From NCBI RefSeq assembly GCF_012273895.1, contig NC_052126.1, positions 6,213,218 through 6,277,217 of the forward strand: DNA of 64,000 nt. The letters are read 5' to 3'. The stretch is from Zerene cesonia. Lineage: Eukaryota; Arthropoda; Insecta; Lepidoptera; Pieridae. Both the position numbers and the translations under genes were made by a program. Below the pieces are notes generated by a model, which had not been told where the DNA came from, did no database searches, and was given only the letters and a program-made list of their open reading frames with translations. Numbering within the stretch: position 1 is the stretch's first letter; every line of letters starts with the position of its first letter. Shown here piece by piece: positions 44,689 through 56,365 of the stretch.

Positions 44689-44839
44689 CTAGCGGTCCGC
44701 CCCGGCTTCGACCGTGGAATGTATATAGCCGATAACCTTCCTCAATAAATGGGCTGTCTAACACTGAAAGAATTTTTCAAATCGGACCAGTAGTTCATTA
44801 GATTAGTGCGTTCAAACAAAAAAACAAACTAGTATTTTC
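44689..44839 (-). mobile_element. Helitron-like element, family F, left part (split)
   Basis: CTAG 44689-44692, CGGTCCGCCCCGGCTTCGAC, CTTCCTCAATAAATGGGC, TTTTTCAAATCGGACCAG. Interrupted by family C and resumed at 45021-45058. Confidence 0.75.
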
Positions 44840-45020
44840 TTGTGTTTGTTTGTTTCAAAATTAAAATCTTTTTAACGGATTTTATACGCGATTTATTCAT
44901 TATATTATTAATGTCTCCCCATGACCACGCTCGCTGTAAACGTAAAGTGTTCGAAACGTCGGGTTAATAATATAATGAATAAATCGCGTTTACAAACCGT
45001 TAAAAACTTTTTAATTTTTA
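44840..45020. mobile_element. Inverted-repeat element, family C, inserted in Helitron F
   Basis: Arms CGGATTTTATACGCGATTTA ... and ... AATAAATCGCGTTTACAAACC around the GACCACGCTCGCTGTAAA centre. A run of the type AAACAAACAAACT occurs on both sides, consistent with target duplication. Confidence 0.7.
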
Positions 45021-45058
45021 AACAAACAAACTCTTCAGCTATATAATATTAGTATAGA
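45021..45058 (-). mobile_element. Helitron-like element, family F, right part (split)
   Basis: ACAAACAAACTCTTCAGCTA and ATAATATTAGTATAGA complete the copy begun at 44689. Confidence 0.7.
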
Positions 45059-45296
45059 CAAGTCTTCATTACAAAACCTTTATATCCCAACCCTTATATG
45101 CAGCATTTATCGACGAAGCCATATTTACAATGGTCAATAAAAAAATCAAATCTCCTGATATCTAAGCAAATAAAACGTACGTGACGCAACAAGAGACAAC
45201 CTCGGTCGGCACCTATGTAGTTCACCGTTTTCTGTTTTATAAAAACTAATCTTAAGAAGATGAAAAAGACAGGGCCGCTGTGAACTTTGTATTATT

Positions 45297-45778
45297 TTAT
45301 GTCGTAGCGGGCAACTGAGCTGGTGGTTCGCCCTTTTTTTATAGTGGGGAAATCTTGCATAGATACCCACGGCCCCCGGGGATGGAGCTGTGGGTTATGT
45401 CGGATTCTTACCGACCAAAACCCCACTGTGTTCCGTCGAGCCACTTGAGTGAAGGGGCCACGGGAGCTGGTTAAAATACGTCCGCGACCCAGCTGGTGGT
45501 TCGCCTGAAGGTAAGCGATCACCACCGCCCATGAACATTCGTAGAGGTAGGGCCGCGGCAAATACATTGCTAGCTTTTGAAGGGGAAAAGGATAAGAAAA
45601 TGATTGATGATGTTAATAAAGGAATGGACTGGGAAAGATAAGGAAAAGGATATGGGCCTCCAGCTCCCCCACTCACTGAACGCAACACAGCAGAATGCTA
45701 TTTCACGCCGATCTTCTGTGGCGGTGTGGTACTTCCCCGGTGCGAGCTGGCCCAATTCGTGCCGAAGCGTGCTCGACA
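45297..45778 (-). mobile_element. Family B retroposon, full length, split by family P
   Basis: Minus strand from GTCGAGCACGCTTCGGC to GCCCGCTACGACATAAAA. Positions 45333-45488 are foreign. Frames in this region are by-products. Confidence 0.8.
45333..45488 (-). mobile_element. Retroelement 3' end, family P, copy 2, with target duplication
   Basis: Minus strand ends in an A run (TTTTTTT on the plus strand at 45333). The 15-bp duplication AGCTGGTGGTTCGCC occurs before and after. Matches 2842-3013. Confidence 0.8.
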
Positions 45779-46212
45779 TTAAATATTACAATCCTACATT
45801 GAAAACAATTTTTACGTTCTAAGCATTACATTATAGAACTTTCTCGTCAGGAAGCCTTTGCGAAACCGATAGATAAATAGATAAAGAAGTTGATACTTAA
45901 GAAAATCCATCGGAATCGATTCAGCAGTTCACGCGTGACAAAGTATCTTTAATATTAGCAATATACAGATTCAATGAACCATAATAGTCCTTAATCACTT
46001 CATATTTGGTAGTAACGATCAATTTTTGTTGCTAATTAGGAAGACCTCTCATTGGCGCCTGAGCCAATAACTTAAGGCTTAATGAGATAGCACGATAAGA
46101 AAGGGGTAGACTTAGGCTGTTAACACACCAAGCGGCTTTCTGAACACCAAGCGGTTTGCATCGAGTGGTTTTTTGTCTTAAAAGTAGGCTGTGTACCGAA
46201 CTAACTGTAGCT
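45779..46212. other. Unique DNA, no gene seen
   Basis: AT-rich; one possible old Helitron piece near 45900-45960 (AATCGATTCAGCAGTTCACG). Confidence 0.35.
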
Positions 46213-46494
46213 TCATCATCATCAGCCCATATAAGTTCCTATTGCTGGGACACAGGCCTCTTATGAGGGTTCGGGCCATAATCCCCCACGCTGTCGAACT
46301 TTTGTCACATGTCGTCGAACTTTTGATTCTTGGACATGCCGGTTTCCTCACGATGTTTTTTTTTATTTGAGTGATGATGTTATCCTATTGCGCAGATAAA
46401 TTGAAAAATCACGCTCTTGCACGTTCGCCCGGTCTCGAACCCTGACTTATCGATTTAAAGTCCGAAATTCTCACCACTGAGCCACCACTGCTTT
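46213..46494 (-). mobile_element. tRNA-derived SINE, family D
   Basis: A box TGGCTCAGTGG (46474-46484, minus) and B box GGTTCGAGACC (46431-46441, minus). The tail is GATGATGA. The middle has a small rearrangement that repeats GTCGAACTTTTG. Confidence 0.85.
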
Positions 46495-49400
46495 TAATAT
46501 AGCCTCTATCATTTCCTCTTCTTCCTGAGACTTGGCGTGTATGCATCAATCAAACGCTTGAACTTTTGATTAGTATAGAAATTTCAGTAGTTCTAGGCTA
46601 CATCGTATTAATAGCGTTTAACGCGCTACGTGTGAGGACAGCCTAAAATCCCTACTTTGATGCGCCCGCGCCGTGTAGGTGTTAGGTGCGTTATCTTGAT
46701 CTATATATAAAATTGGTCGGCATGCCCGTCTGTACGTTGATCCAATTTTTATATGGGCCCGGAATTCAATTCCGAAAGTGAAACTTTTTAGCTTTCAATT
46801 TTTATTTTTTTCTATCTGGACCTGTTTCAGGACTGATTGCAATATTTATATACTTTATTGCGTAGTTATTATAAATATAGCGAGAATGGTAAAAAATATG
46901 TATTGAATTCATTTATCTTTATAGATGCAATTATAGAGCTAAAAAGTTCCTAAAATTACGTTAATTTCACAACTAGCTAGATTAAGTATTTGGTAGGTAT
47001 ACTAATATTGAGTATTAAATAGTTAACTTTTTACTTTTATTATATGTACTCTAAATATTTTTTCTAATTACATAACTGGAAAACGTCGAAAAATACGAAA
47101 CTTTGCAATCGTTTACTTAAATTTCAATTAAAAACAATTAATTTACAATGAGAATATAATAAAATACAATAACCCGTAACTGTGAAAGTTTAAAAATAGA
47201 ATTTCCACAGCTCGCCGTTACCAAATCTCACATAAAAAAACTAACCATTACGAAATCAAACTTGGAACGTGGCAACAAATGTTAATTTAACGTTTTTAAT
47301 ATGCAAATTATATCTACCAACAACGACTGACCATAGAACATTGAAAACGATGTAAAAAAAACAAAAAAAAAAAAAGAAAAACGTAAAATCAACCAGTTTA
47401 ATAAACCTCCTTATCGGATGCGTAAATTCTGTCAATTACAGAAGAGGCAGAGGCCTGAATTTCGCTTTAAAAAAACACCCCGCCACTGGCGCCGTCCAGA
47501 GATAAAGCGGGATTTTTTCTGACATTTCTTTTGTTTCTTTTTTTTATAATCTGTGGACGTTATAGGTCCTTTATGGTGGACAGTCGATAAGTCGAGGTTA
47601 CACGAACCCGTTTATTTAATCTTCGGATTTTTATTTCGATTGTACCTACCTATTGCGTTTTATTAATGTAGGTACGAACAACGCCATTGTGTGTAACGTT
47701 GTGTGTAACGTTCTTGTTGCTCTATTATTATAATTTCACAATATTGTATCTAGTTTGTATATATTCTATATAATAATTATAAAGAAGATAAAAACCTCAG
47801 TTTTCTAGTTACCATTAAAAAAAAAGAAATAGACAAATCCGAAACACCAAAACTTTCAAATCCTATATTTAAATTTATATTTTGACAAGATACCAACACC
47901 CTATCTACTTTATTTGGGAAATATCTGGATGAAAAATATCCACATCAATTTTAATGTGCATACAATAAGCTATTTGTGCATAAAATACCCTTGCGTGATA
48001 TTTTAATTGAAATTGTGTACAACAGCAAACCAATTACGCACTTACCTGTAGATTTTTTTTCACACAAACACATGATAGTTGAAACATTTAACATCGCCGA
48101 ATCACAGAGCGAAAACAATAATATTTCACAAACCTATCACAACGGTCAATCATAATTTGCCACAAACAACGCCCCTATTGACAGCTGTCAAATTAAACTG
48201 ACATCTCCATAGCGCGCTATTGTTGCGACTAGAGACAACATTTTTTTTACTTTTTTTTTCTTGGGATGCAGTATTCTATGGGCTATGACCAATCACCTAA
48301 ATATTTAGCTGCACCAACAAAAGACGTGATAAGCGTGGCGCCTCGTACATACCTGTCGCCAAATCTCCAAATTTGATTAGAATGTTTGTTTTAACCGTTT
48401 TGTAAATATTTTCTAATTGAGTCATGCATGTTGGTGGTTTTAAGACGTACCGTAAATAATTTAATTATTGTTTAAGGTGCTAAGAAATAGTGTTTTTTTT
48501 TTTTATTGAGACATTATAGTTTAGAACAATTTTTGTTTTAAGCGTACTAGCTATTTCTTTCAACGAAAAGTTTAAAATACATTATTTATGTAAACTTATT
48601 ACCTACGATAATTAATTATGGATACTTTTTTTACTCTATGTACAAAAATAACATTTATAAAAATTAGGTAGCTACCTTCTATTACGTATCATTTTATTTA
48701 AATCCAATAGTATTCTAAATAATTATTCGTATTGAATTATTGAATATGATAAATTATTATCTTAAAATAATTTCGATCTATTTACTAATACGATAGAAAA
48801 GTGTAACAGGTTTATAAATATAGTATGTGTGTATAAATTATTTAAGCTTTAACGCATTGTTTGCAGTCATATTCTGTTTGGAAACCACAATCAAAATATT
48901 CTAATCCAGTTTTTGTTAAGAAATTTGAGCAACCAACGCGTTAAAACAATAGTTGACATCTCAACGTCCAAATACGTTCTAAACTTATTTGAAATAAAAC
49001 CTTTTTCCTTTCACTTTCGGCTATATTTTGTGTAAAAAAAAAATAAGGCGCCAGAATTTTGTCGCCTGGCCGTTAATATCCGGTGTGGAAGATTTTTTTT
49101 TGTCTCTACCCTGCCGTAAGTCATTGACCATGTTGAAACATTGTCTCTGCCCCAGCTAATGATTTATAGATTTGGCTGACGATGGTTTTGTGTTCTTTTT
49201 TTGAATTTCGGAAGTCGACATCTTGACGTTCAATATTTTTCCTATAGTCGAACCGGTTGTAGGTTTGTTCGATTTTTATGAAGACAATAAAAAGTGATTT
49301 TTCATGTTTTTTTGTTTTTATCACCGCCATTTATGTCTAAGGTTTTATATAGTAAAAGTGGAGGGAATGAGGACAAAGAACATGAGGACAAGGGACAGAG

Positions 49401-49529
49401 GGATTAATTTTTATGTATATATAGATAAAATGTACCACTACGTATATTATATATCAAGATCTTAGAACCGCGTTGATCTGGATACAGTTAGTAAACTATA
49501 TATTTGTAATAAGAATCTAAATCGCCATA
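46495..49529. other. Long unique stretch, no exon seen
   Basis: AT-rich, few repeats. A perfect 14-bp palindrome TTGACAGCTGTCAA lies at 48178-48191. GC-richer spots at 47470-47515 and 49045-49085. No supported coding sequence. Confidence 0.4.
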
Positions 49530-49640
49530 AAATTGTCAGAACTAAACCATATTTTAATGAAACCACACGGGAATCACCAACTTTCAAATCAAAAAAAAAA
49601 AAAATTCAGGACCTCCTCCACTTTTGAAGTCGGTTATCGT
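49530..49640. repeat. Dispersed repeat, family N, second copy
   Basis: GTCAGAACTAAACCATATTT, AATGAAACCACACGGGAATC, ... CTCCTCCACTTTTGAAGTCGG. Confidence 0.5.
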
Positions 49641-49659
49641 GTCACGGTTTATAACTAAA

Positions 49660-49800
49660 CACGTCCGAAACGGTTAAATCGGCATTTTTTTTTATTTTAC
49701 TTGCATATTGGGTCTGAGTGTCGAGTATTATCGACGATCTTTCATACCCCTAAATGATAAGATTAGTTATTAGCCGGGTCACTCAGTATTTTACTAATAT
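49660..49800 (+). mobile_element. Helitron-like element, family K, degenerate
   Basis: GTCCGAAACGGTTAAATCGG, TTTCATACCCCTAAATGATAA, TAGCCGGGTCACTCAG. Confidence 0.45.
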
Positions 49801-49824
49801 TATTACGTAATTACTAATATTAGT

Positions 49825-49944
49825 ACGTATTACGTACCAAATATCATTGCAATCGGTTCAGTAGTTTTTGCGTGAAAGAGCAACAAACATGTACATGCAT
49901 CCATCCATATTTACAAACATTCGCGTTTATAATATTAGTAGGAT
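49825..49944 (-). mobile_element. Helitron family A, 5' half only
   Basis: ACGTACCAAATATCATTGCA, ATCGGTTCAGTAGTTTTTGC, GTGAAAGAGCAACAAACATG, TTTATAATATTAGTAGGA. Confidence 0.75.
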
Positions 49945-50289
49945 ATAGTATCCAAAATACCTGCACACTACAATTCCATAGATTCTACCATTTTGACAAA
50001 CCAACAGATAAATTGATTTTGTTATATACTATTAAAAAAGGTATCAAATCTTTTTTAAATATTGAATTAGGGTTGTCAACTATATATTTTTCGTTAAACA
50101 GACGTCAAGGAAAAAATTGTCTCAACTTACATTTGAACAGAAGGCTTTTATAATCCGGACTAACCTTTTACTATCCTTGTCATAAAACCTTTACGGTAGC
50201 GGGCTTGGTTTTTTTTATTTTGATCTTAGGCTGGGAGCACAACGAGCGAGAGAATATGAGGTTAAATGCATAATTTATAAATGAGATTT

Positions 50290-50510
50290 TTTTTTGGTGG
50301 GGTGCCCCTTAGGCACATGAAACCGAAAGAGTAGAAGAAATTCGATTACTGTGGCAGGATCACGGGTGGCGGAGAGGCTAGGCGTTGCTACGGTTAGGCA
50401 AGAAACGCGGGTTCGAATCCCGCCCCGTGATCGAATTTTTTTTATTCTTTCAAAAAATTTCTCATTTATAAAAGCATTTCAATGCTATAAAACTTAAAAT
50501 TAAATTATAA
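50290..50510 (+). mobile_element. SINE T, tRNA-like, most complete copy
   Basis: Head GCACATGAAACCGAAAGAG, a tRNA-like unit 50360-50430, then TTCTTTCAAAAAATTTCTC, CATTTATAAAAGCATTTCAA and an AT-rich tail. A box TGGCGGAGAGG (50367-50377), B box GGTTCGAATCC (50410-50420). Confidence 0.7.
50360..50430 (+). repeat. tRNA-like fold within SINE T
   Basis: Acceptor stem TCACGGG / CCCGTGA (7 of 7 pairs), T stem GCGGG / CCCGC with loop TTCGAAT, anticodon stem TTGCT / GGCAA with loop ACGGTTA. The D stem is poor and position 33 is C instead of U, so it is not called as a working tRNA gene. Confidence 0.55.
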
Positions 50511-50629
50511 TTTATAGTTATGGGAATAAGGTATGTATGTATTATGCAAAAATAAGGTAACCAATGTAATAATCTCGATATACTATTTATACCTAGTGCA
50601 TGAAATAACTATTTTTTAAATAAAGTTAG

Positions 50630-50705
50630 TTTGAAAAATTTTTAAAGAATAGAAAAAAAAACTCATTTATAAAACAGCTTAATGCTATAAAACTAAAAAT
50701 TAAGT
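50630..50705 (+). mobile_element. SINE T, tail fragment
   Basis: AAAGAATAGAAAAAAAAACTC, ATTTATAAAACAGC and AATGCTATAAAACTAAAAAT. Confidence 0.5.
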
Positions 50706-51635
50706 AAAATTAGTTTTAAAGACATGTATGGTTAGCACATTTATCAATTCATATAAGTTTTTTTACTGTCATTATCACGCTTGCTGTCAAATTTTTTAAA
50801 GTTAATAATATACATATATATAGTTTATTATTAACTTAAAAAATAAGGTATAATATGCTGTAGTATTTAATGTAAGAATTCGCAAAGAAGTAACTACTAT
50901 AATATTATTTTCTGCGAATATTTTCTTAAAAAGCAAAATAACCATTCTAATTATCAAAAAAAAAGTAAGTTAAACAAAATTTCATAACTTTTCGATTCAA
51001 TGACCAAGTGTGGCACAAGCTTAACTTAAGCTCAGCTTAGCCGAAGTAATCCGACATACAATGTGCTTAAATAAAAATCCTTCACAACAGCGTTAATATA
51101 ACGTTTCACATTTTACAATTATTTTTATTTTACCAATTAATATGGGATAATTAATAAAAATATGTATCTATATTTGTAAAATAAAATATAAAAAGTCGCG
51201 TTTATTAATCTCTTTATACCTTGAGAACGGCTGGACCCATTTTGCTTGATTTGTTGTTTAGTGTTTATTTGGTATACTGTTTAGTGTAATTATTTTAAAT
51301 GAATTTAATAAAAATAAAAAAAATGGTTTTTAAAAAATTTTTACCTCACATATAATATCATTGAAATTTGATTTAGTTCTAAAAAAAATATTTATTTATT
51401 CATTCTTTTATTCTTTATAGCTCTAAAAAATACTACAATAAAATTTTATAACATTACGAACTAAATAATTGGCGGTCTTATGAGATATAGATATTTCTTC
51501 CGAGAAGGAGGTACGAAGAGAAATTAGATAGAGGAGAGGAGTAGGATAGAGTGTATATGTAATACGAAATATAAAATAAAATATATATGATACTATAAAT
51601 AATATATATTTCACATGTAATTTAGCATTAATAGA
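50706..51635. other. AT-rich, no gene seen
   Basis: Nothing recognised apart from a possible old element end near 51190-51260. Confidence 0.35.
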
Positions 51636-51835
51636 TCCTACTAATACGATAAATGCGAAAGTTTGTAAGGATGTGTGTATGTTTGTTGCTCTTTCACGCA
51701 AAAACTATTGAACCGATTGCAATGAAATTTGGTACCTAGATAGCTAGATAACTGGAATAACATACAGGCAACTTTTTATCCCGATAATCCTACGGAATAC
51801 AGACTTATGCCGGTGAAACCGCGGGGCGCAGCTAG
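51636..51835 (+). mobile_element. Helitron family A, full length
   Basis: Starts TCCTACTAATACGATAAATG, ends GGGGCGCAGCTAG (51832-51835), A before and T after. Confidence 0.85.
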
Positions 51836-52131
51836 TAATAGATAAATCCAACACAAACCCATATGTATCTAAGCGAACCCGCGGGCGTAACTTAGCAACC
51901 TTATCTCGAGCTAAGCAAGATCCCGAGCATGAGTCAAGCGTGAGAAGCTAAACTTACAAGTCATTAGAACTTATCTATATGAATCATTTCATGCTACTGT
52001 ACCGTGGCTAGGACACCAGCGGATTATAACGCTTATGAAATCGCTATAAGCGTTTTGGCTAGAAGGTACAATCTTTCATATGGCGTAGGTACCTTTCCAT
52101 GTGTCTTTTGTATAGAGCTTAAATTAGAAAT

Positions 52132-52505
52132 CACTAGCTTTCCGCCTGCGGCTTGCCCTTCGTGGTCAAAAGGATTACCCATGAATGAGTAAAAAGTAGC
52201 CTATGACACACTTTAGCCTTTTAACTATCTCCAGACACTTCAATATAATCGCTCCGCTTGCGTTCACCTAGGTCCCTCCCTAAGGTTTTCAGAAGCCCTC
52301 ATAGGCTGCTTAGGTTCATGAAGGAGCTAGGATGGTTCAGCTTTGACTGGTCACCCCCTACTTTTCTTTTCATGCAAAATGAATGTTTGACGTCGAGCTG
52401 CGGAAAATATGCCCATATTTTTATATTAATCGCTCCGCTGCGATGTAAAATCGGCCCGCTTAGATGAAAGAAGACAAACAAACATACTTTCTCGTAAGTA
52501 TATAA
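52132..52505 (-). mobile_element. Helitron-like element, family U, opened by an unknown insertion
   Basis: CTAG, CTTTCCGCCTGCGGCTTGC, AGTAGCCTATGACACAC, TTAACTATCTCCAGACAC, later AGACAAACAAACATAC and TATAATATTAGA. Positions 52263-52421 do not belong to it. Confidence 0.6.
52263..52421. mobile_element. Unidentified 160-bp insertion between direct repeats
   Basis: Flanked by ATATAATCGCTCCGCTTGCG (52243-52262) and TATTAATCGCTCCGCTGCG (ending 52442). Ends in TATTTTT. Contains CCCCTACTTTTCTTTTCATG; no match to other families here. Confidence 0.45.
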
Positions 52506-52639
52506 TATTAGAAGACACTGACGAATAACACTAATTAAGGAATTTCAATAGCGATATTTTGATTTTAATAAGTCTCCCAACAACCTGCAGTTTATGCAAG
52601 TTAAATCTTCACTATACAACGTATCATATATTTTTTTAA

Positions 52640-52800
52640 AAACCGCCCCCGCGTCCGCTTAGCGCACCCAACCCGCTCCATGGCCCGCTCATTCCATCAG
52701 ATAAACCTCTGCTCGTCGATTTGACATCTACATCCGCGTATCGGCCGCCATCTTTATTAAAATATGGCGTCGAGCTTCACCTGATCGAAGATTATTGTTA
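52640..52800. promoter_or_regulatory. GC-rich non-repeat island with YY1/Pho-type sites
   Basis: CCGCCCCCGCGTCCGC, then GCCGCCATCTTT at 52744-52755 (reverse of AAAGATGGCGGC) and ATGGCG at 52764-52769. No coding frame or splice sites seen. Enhancer, alternative promoter or Polycomb-type element are possibilities. Confidence 0.35.
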
Positions 52801-52880
52801 TTATTGATATATCATTGAATTCGAAGATTGGATATTACGATGATGTAGGCCTGGTATTTTATTCATGTATTTAACTCTGA

Positions 52881-52956
52881 TGTGGGAGTCGAGCACGCTT
52901 CGGCACGAATTGGGCCAGCTCGTACTTCACACCGAGGACCGGCGTGAAATAGTAGC
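52881..52956 (+). mobile_element. Family B retroposon, 5' end only
   Basis: GTGGGAGTCGAGCACGCTTC to GGACCGGCGTGAAATAGTAG, then breaks off. Confidence 0.65.
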
Positions 52957-55865
52957 TAGTAAGTAAATAGCAATCTTTAAAAGATGCAAAGAAGAGACAG
53001 ACGTACAGTTATTTTGTTATTTATTAGAAGAGAATAAGAGAGAATAGAAGTTTATTCAAACTCTAACTCAAACATTAATATATTCAATTAGACTTCTTAT
53101 AGAAGCACTTTCGAATCGTCATATTACACAGTTATACATACATATAAGGGCTGATGATGATGATTCCACCAATTAACCTCTCCCATTGCCATAAGTGTGT
53201 TCTAAAATTATCTAAGTCCTTCATGATTTCCAACACTCATCTTTAAAAAAAACGATATGTAAAAAAAATCTATAGCGCTAACAGATAGTTTAAATGACAC
53301 TGTTCTACTGCAAAATTCGCAAATATTATATGTACATTGCAATGCAATTAATGTATTATAATAGATATAAATTTAGCTCCGAAGATATGCATTTTAAGCA
53401 ATACATTAAATATGGTTATTTGCCATAAAACGTGACCCACATGACTTCTGCACTCTACCCAACAAAGCATGACAAAGGGTTATGATTTCAAATGTATTAT
53501 GATATACGAGTATTATGATACAGTCGATATTAGTACATTTGTAAGCTTTTCAATTCATTTTAAAACATGTTTAAATAGCGAATAGTTAAAATATATAGTC
53601 TATTTAAATTAAAAACAATAATTTTATATGTACCTAGTTTCAACTAGAAACTCATGAATAATAAAAACATTCAATTCAACACACGTAAAACAAGCGACAA
53701 AGAATATGTAATATAAAGTTTTTATTTAAATTCTTAATTATTTGAAATAAGGTTTTATGAAATTAAAACAACTGCTTATTGAGTTTAAAAAAAAATAATA
53801 TTTTGTTCAACTAGATTTATTTAATGGAAAGGGGAAGATATAATATCTATAGAAAAATATAAGAAGAGCATTGCCACCACCACGTTCTAAACACCCAAAA
53901 ATTAATCAGACCAAAAACAAAGGCGACATACACTTGACCGGTGACCGGTTTTTTAATAAGGTATCTGTCCTGATCTTAAGTGTAGGCGGAAGTGTCACCC
54001 AATTACGTTTGTTTTTTTTTTTTATTTCGGGTCAACGAGCTAGGGCCCATGTGCTTTCCGATTTGAGGATTTGTTCGATTTTTAAACTAGCGTTTATATT
54101 TTTCTTATTTTATACGTGAATGGTGATTTTATTTATGAATTAATTTTCTGTATACAGTTTTACATAAGCTTATTTAGCTATGTCAATGAAATCTCAATAG
54201 ATGATATAATTATGACTGTAGTTATTTTCCAATTATTATTTTAAAGAAAAATACAGAAGAAAACTGGTTATGTTATTAATTCATCTAATAATAATACTAT
54301 GTGCTGACAAAACAACAAAAAAGCATTTAAATACGAAGAGCATCCGCACTTGACCACAAGAGTGCTATAAGACATATAATATATGGAATATAGTCATAAA
54401 ACTTTGTCAAATTAATAAAGTATTATATTATCTGAGATTAAATATTATATCAGCGCTATATAAATACTTTTTAGTACATTTTTTTGCTCCGTATTATATC
54501 AGTTTTTACTCAACCGTCTATCTAATTACGAATTTACCTCAAAATGAATACATCACTCCACCGCTTTGGAGTAAACAGAAAAAAAAATTTCAAACCATAT
54601 TTAACTTTTAATATTTACCCATACTATTACCCACGAATACTTTGACATACCGCGGTAGGACTCGCTAATTTTAAACCGTCCTCAATAAACAAACGGACAA
54701 ACCAACAAGACGTGTAACAGGGCTCAAAATCGCGTAACAGCAAACGAAAATTTTAACACATTTTTCGTATACAACGTCCGACCGCTTCACGCGAGTATGG
54801 ATCTTAAGTGCAGTGTAAATTTGATTTAATATGTTTGTCCAGTCATTACACTGCACGTTTCTGTTTTTATATTTTCAAAAGGATGCTTTTTTCGAAATTG
54901 TATTGAGATGTTATTATGTGCTAACCGGTGTATCACGATAGAACTTTACTACGTAATTTAGTACCTCCTTCCACTCAAAACACATAGACCTAGATTGATG
55001 AGATTTGCAAAAATTACAAAAATCTATGTAAGCGTTAGCTATATGAGTATGTGTGAATATAATATTTTTTACTTTATGTATCTGTATAAAAGATATATGT
55101 TGAGTTAAATATGGATAAATTTCAATAGAATTTTTATACACGTATCTTAATATTTATTTTTAAATTTCAACGAAATATTGTATAATCATATATTCGTTGA
55201 CCTTAAATAAAAAATATAGAATAAAAACGTTATGCATATGGGACAGGATTAGATGTTTCGAGTTATCGATTCGATATTTTCTATAAAAGGTGCGTTTTTT
55301 TTATTAAAAAAAAACGCTGCTTAAATCAGTAAAAAGCACATATATGATATAAAATGTTCATTGCCTAAAATTTATACCAAAGAAAAAGCACATTGATATA
55401 AAATTACCTTCACAATAATTAGATTGAAACGAAAAAACAACTCGGTAATAATATCAGTGTGACATTTAAGCGACCTTGAAAGTAACATTATAAATATTCA
55501 ATTGTATAAACTTAAAATTTTTGTCTGTGGTTTGATGAACTTCGTGTGTTTTTTTTTTTTATTTTAAATCTGGAACGTTACCGATAATGTTTATCTGTGG
55601 TATGGTAAATTAAATATGATTATTGTTTACTACAATTCAAAGCTCAGCTTTACATCTCCTAGCATTCACATCGTTCCGATGCTCGGGTGCACAGAACCAG
55701 TGATTTTTTATATTTAAATACTTTGACTTTTTTATACAAGTTCATAAAATATCATTGAACTAGTCTAACAAATCTCAATACCACATTACAATCCTCATAT
55801 TCATATCCTTATAAATGAAGGTTCGAAATTCAAAAAATATATTCTTATTTCCAACAAACCTCCTT
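52957..55865. other. AT-rich, no exon seen
   Basis: A SINE D tail piece (GGGCTGATGATGATGAT) near 53148-53165. Tandem Grainyhead-like sites GACCGGT GACCGGTT at 53936-53950. Confidence 0.35.
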
Positions 55866-56095
55866 GATGAAAGTGACGTACAAAATGGCGGGCGCTACGT
55901 ACGGGCATGTTCCCGCGTCTAATGGTCGAAACATTTCCCTTAAAGAAATACTGGATACCAGGATAATCGCGCGATAAGCCGCGACACGCCGCGGCGTCTT
56001 TGTGTTGCCACTTTACGTACGCCGCCTCTCGTTCTGATTATTGGCTTTAGGGTTGCCACTCGCGGCTTAATTAGTGCTTTGTTGTTGATTATTTT
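55866..56095. promoter_or_regulatory. CpG-rich non-repeat island
   Basis: GTGACGTACAAAATGGCGGG (YY1-type core 55882-55891), GATAATCGCGCGATAAGCC, GACACGCCGCGGCGTC and ATTATTGGC. It stands out sharply from AT-rich flanks and matches no repeat here. Could be an alternative promoter or enhancer of the gene starting at 37.7 kb, or of an unseen transcript. Confidence 0.4.
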
Positions 56096-56284
56096 ATGTC
56101 AATAAATATGTAATAAAATGGTATGGATGGTTAAAGTGAGACAGTTTATTTCAATGGTTAAAACTATTATTGTATTTATAAATTATTATAAAAAATATTA
56201 AAATATATTCTGTAATTTACAGTATTCGAAATTTTATAAGGTTCTTTTTCCTTGTTTAACTCCAGCAAAATATATGTAAGTCTT

Positions 56285-56365
56285 GAAATTAATTCAAAAA
56301 TGCTTCTAGAGGAAGTCTAGCTCAATAATTAATGTATATTTGAATTTGAATTTGAATTTGAGCTA
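56285..56365 (+). mobile_element. LINE tail, family W, with (GAATTT)n end
   Basis: AATGCTTCTAGAGGAAGTCT, AGCTCAATAAT and four TTTGAA units, a common LINE tail form. Confidence 0.5.

Noticed and set aside
50360..50430. Functional tRNA gene
   Set aside because: Poor D stem, C at position 33 and location in a dispersed element with several degenerate copies.
52004..52192. Open frame with ARTPADYNAYEIAISVLARR
   Set aside because: No ATG at its start, and its second half is the end of a Helitron U copy.
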